Below, one piece after another: positions 62,342 to 64,000 of a stretch of DNA of 64,000 nucleotides. The notes beneath the pieces were generated by a model, which ran no database searches, was not told where the DNA came from, and worked only from the letters and a program-made list of their open reading frames with translations. The position numbers were made by a program, and so were the translations under genes. The first letter of the stretch is position 1; each line of letters starts with the position of its first letter. Source of the stretch: Clostridium swellfunianum (GTDB lineage: Bacteria; Bacillota; Clostridia; Clostridiales; Clostridiaceae); contig NZ_JAMOFV010000006.1 in assembly GCF_023656515.1 (NCBI RefSeq), positions 3,518,036-3,582,035 of the forward strand, read 5' to 3'.

Positions 62342-63172
62342 ATGAATAAACAAGAGTTAAAGACATTATTAAGAAATATAAAAAACAACAAATACGCAGT
62401 ACCAGAGGGTGTGAACCCATATAAATTGTCCTTGGAGTTGATGGATTATATAGGTGATATTGATGGTGAGTTGCGTGATGACTTGGTTTATTCAGTTCTT
62501 GTAGGATGGATAATGGGGGATACTCTGACACCTGAAGAAGCACATGACATATTTGTCATAGCATTAGACGAAAAACATATTTTAAATGGATTGGGAGAAA
62601 TTAATGATACGGTTTTTGGCAGGACTTTTTCCGTTGAAGTGGCTGCATGTATCATCTATAAGCACAGAAAGCTTTTATCTGATAGTGATATTTTAAAAGC
62701 TTTTAATACAGTTTTAAAATTTTATAATGAGGACAGGGATGTAAGAGGATTTGTAGAAGGTAAAAGGTGGGCTCATGGGGCTGCCCACGGTGCTGATGCC
62801 CTGATGGAACTCGCACAATGTAAGGTAATAGGATATGAAGGATTAAAAAAGATAATAGATTCAATACATAAAAAAATTAACATAAATTACTACGGATATA
62901 TTAACAATGAGGATGAGCGTATGATATCGGCTGTTAAGGCAGTTTTGGAAAGAAATATAATACCTGTAGGAGAAATTGAAGAATGGATTAGAAGCTTTGG
63001 TAACATAAAAAAAACAGGTTATATACTTCCTGATGATCTATTTATTGAACATAATGTAACTCTTTTCTTAAAAAGCTTATACTTTAGACTTGCTGATAAT
63101 ACGAAGTATGAACAACTAGCAAAAATAGTTAAAGAGGTGCTAAAGAAAACAAGCCGTTTTGGTGAGGATTAA
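62342..63172 (+). CDS. DUF2785 protein
   Basis: 276 residues, all-helical. DRDVRGFVEGKRWAHGAAHG is the DUF2785 signature, with preceding helices DYIGDIDGELRDDLVYSVL. Function unknown. ATG 62342 follows GGGGGATATGT. It has no attC on either side and may be ordinary chromosome or a cassette whose sites have decayed. Confidence 0.85.
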   Translation: MNKQELKTLLRNIKNNKYAVPEGVNPYKLSLELMDYIGDIDGELRDDLVYSVLVGWIMGDTLTPEEAHDIFVIALDEKHILNGLGEINDTVFGRTFSVEVAACIIYKHRKLLSDSDILKAFNTVLKFYNEDRDVRGFVEGKRWAHGAAHGADALMELAQCKVIGYEGLKKIIDSIHKKININYYGYINNEDERMISAVKAVLERNIIPVGEIEEWIRSFGNIKKTGYILPDDLFIEHNVTLFLKSLYFRLADNTKYEQLAKIVKEVLKKTSRFGED

Positions 63173-63269
63173 TCATAAACCGATTATATAGTAGAGTGAT
63201 AGATTTCAATTTGTAGTGTTATAGTAGAATAATTTCAGTTTCAGCTAAATCGTTTGGTGAGGTAATAAA

Positions 63270-63803
63270 ATGGGGATTAGCATTAGAGAGGCTACAATAA
63301 ATGATGTTTATGGTATTGCAAAAGTTCATGTGGATTCATGGAATACAACATATAAAGACATAGTTCCAGCTGAATACTTGAAATCAAGAACCTATAAATG
63401 GCAAGAAGAACGTTGGGTAAAAAGATATTTTGCAAATAAAAATACAAAAGAATTTTTATATGTTGCAGTAACTATGGATGATAGAGTTATTGGATTTGCA
63501 TGTGGTTCATCACTAAACGAAGATATTGAATTTAAAGGGACTATAAATGCAATATATATTTTAGATAGCTATCAAAAGCAGGGCATTGGTAAGCAATTAG
63601 TTAAGAGAGTAGTTGAGAAATTGGCTAACGATGAAGTTGAGAAGATGATAATTTGGGCATTTGAAAAAAATCCATCCTGCAAATTCTATGAGAAAATTGG
63701 TGGAAAAAAGGTAAGACGAAAAATTGTTAACATTAGCGGGAAAGAACTAGTTGAAGTAGGGTTTTGCTGGAATAACTTAGAACAGCTAGTAAGTGAATTA
63801 TAA
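63270..63803 (+). CDS. GNAT-family N-acetyltransferase
   Basis: 177 residues with the standard GNAT order: SIREATINDVYGIAKVHVDS, FACGSSLNEDIEFKGTINAI, YILDSYQKQGIGKQLVKRVV (acetyl-CoA loop Q-x-x-G-I-G) and FYEKIGGKKVRR. The active-site loop is intact. ATG 63270 follows GGTGAGG. Substrate unknown. Confidence 0.88.
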   Translation: MGISIREATINDVYGIAKVHVDSWNTTYKDIVPAEYLKSRTYKWQEERWVKRYFANKNTKEFLYVAVTMDDRVIGFACGSSLNEDIEFKGTINAIYILDSYQKQGIGKQLVKRVVEKLANDEVEKMIIWAFEKNPSCKFYEKIGGKKVRRKIVNISGKELVEVGFCWNNLEQLVSEL

Positions 63804-63884
63804 TTACTTAGAGCAAAAGATAAATACAATTTTTAATATTACATTACAATCATAATTTAGAGATAAAGAAAGGGAGTATTCTAT

Positions 63885-64000
63885 ATGTCAAAAGTTGACC
63901 AACATAAAGAGATATGTGAAAGATTAAATAAAATATATACTGCTAAAAACAAAGACTATGGTGACAGTTTCAGTGAAGGGTTTCAAGAATACGGGCTTAT
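63885..64000 (+). CDS. DUF1599-like protein, N-terminal part
   Basis: The first 38 codons from ATG 63885 (behind AAAGGGAG) to the right edge. HKEICERLNKIYTAKNKDYG with DSFSEGF resembles the start of DUF1599 (nucleotide modification-associated) proteins, which are common in phages and islands. Only the beginning is visible, so the call is tentative. Confidence 0.6.
   Translation, partial: MSKVDQHKEICERLNKIYTAKNKDYGDSFSEGFQEYGL

Noticed and set aside
61496-64000. Further attC sites after the HD-domain gene
   Set aside because: No sequence with the arm TGCATATAAC or the consensus right half was found between the genes.

Overview
The window reads as a low-GC, spore-forming Firmicute, most likely Clostridium sensu lato. 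Supporting signs are AT-rich sequence, strong AGGAGG-type ribosome binding sites, class C sortase pili, an ATP-grasp protein of the YheC/YheD spore-coat family, and DUF4342, DUF2935 and DUF2785 proteins. The species cannot be fixed from the sequence alone.

Positions 1-18472 are two large catabolic operons. The first (256-6945) encodes a LarA-like nickel racemase, a uridine-kinase-like P-loop kinase, an ECF-type S component, an aldose-1-epimerase-like protein, NagA, a NagB-like deaminase and a class II aldolase. It looks like an uptake and degradation route for an acetylated amino sugar or a derivative that I cannot name. A GntR/UTRA regulator follows on the minus strand. The second (8260-18408) is a complete nucleoside scavenging operon: udp, cdd, deoB, a YczE-like membrane protein, deoD, a BMP lipoprotein with the nupOPQ ABC transporter, an Fsa-type aldolase and deoC.

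Positions 18932-25079 form a sortase-assembled pilus locus with two pilins and two class C sortases. From 25120 to 45448 the content is mixed chromosome: a REP-associated (RAYT) transposase between inverted repeat clusters, a serine hydrolase plus YhfT pair, a manganese (yybP-ykoY) riboswitch upstream of a GDT1-family exporter, a cobalamin riboswitch upstream of a YitT-family membrane protein, an OhrR plus glutathione peroxidase pair, and a BusR-like regulator with an OpuC-type osmolyte transporter that share operator-like motifs. A perfect palindrome with 27-bp arms covers the ribosome binding site of a small membrane protein.

Positions 45449-51650 are a mobile-element graveyard: an IS91-family transposase whose companion integrase is broken by an internal deletion, a frameshift and the insertion of a recombinase-in-trio (RIT) element of about 3.5 kb.

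The most striking part is 51767-61495, a run of cassettes separated by sites with the architecture of integron attC sites. Each site has a 5' end in ..AAC, a 3' end in GTTA.., internal complementary L boxes and a consensus right half. The start of a cassette is the reverse complement of the 5' arm of the attC at its own end, as expected for excisable circles, and this holds for cassettes 1-5 and nearly for 7. Cargo includes a RES-domain protein, a small unknown protein, a CotA-like multicopper oxidase with a YheC/D protein, two acetyltransferases, a P-loop kinase, a serine hydrolase and an HD-domain protein. No integron integrase is visible, so this is a cluster of attC sites lacking an integrase in an apparently clostridial genome. 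Positions 61536-64000 carry further accessory genes (HD protein, DUF2785, GNAT, DUF1599-like) with no closing attC visible.
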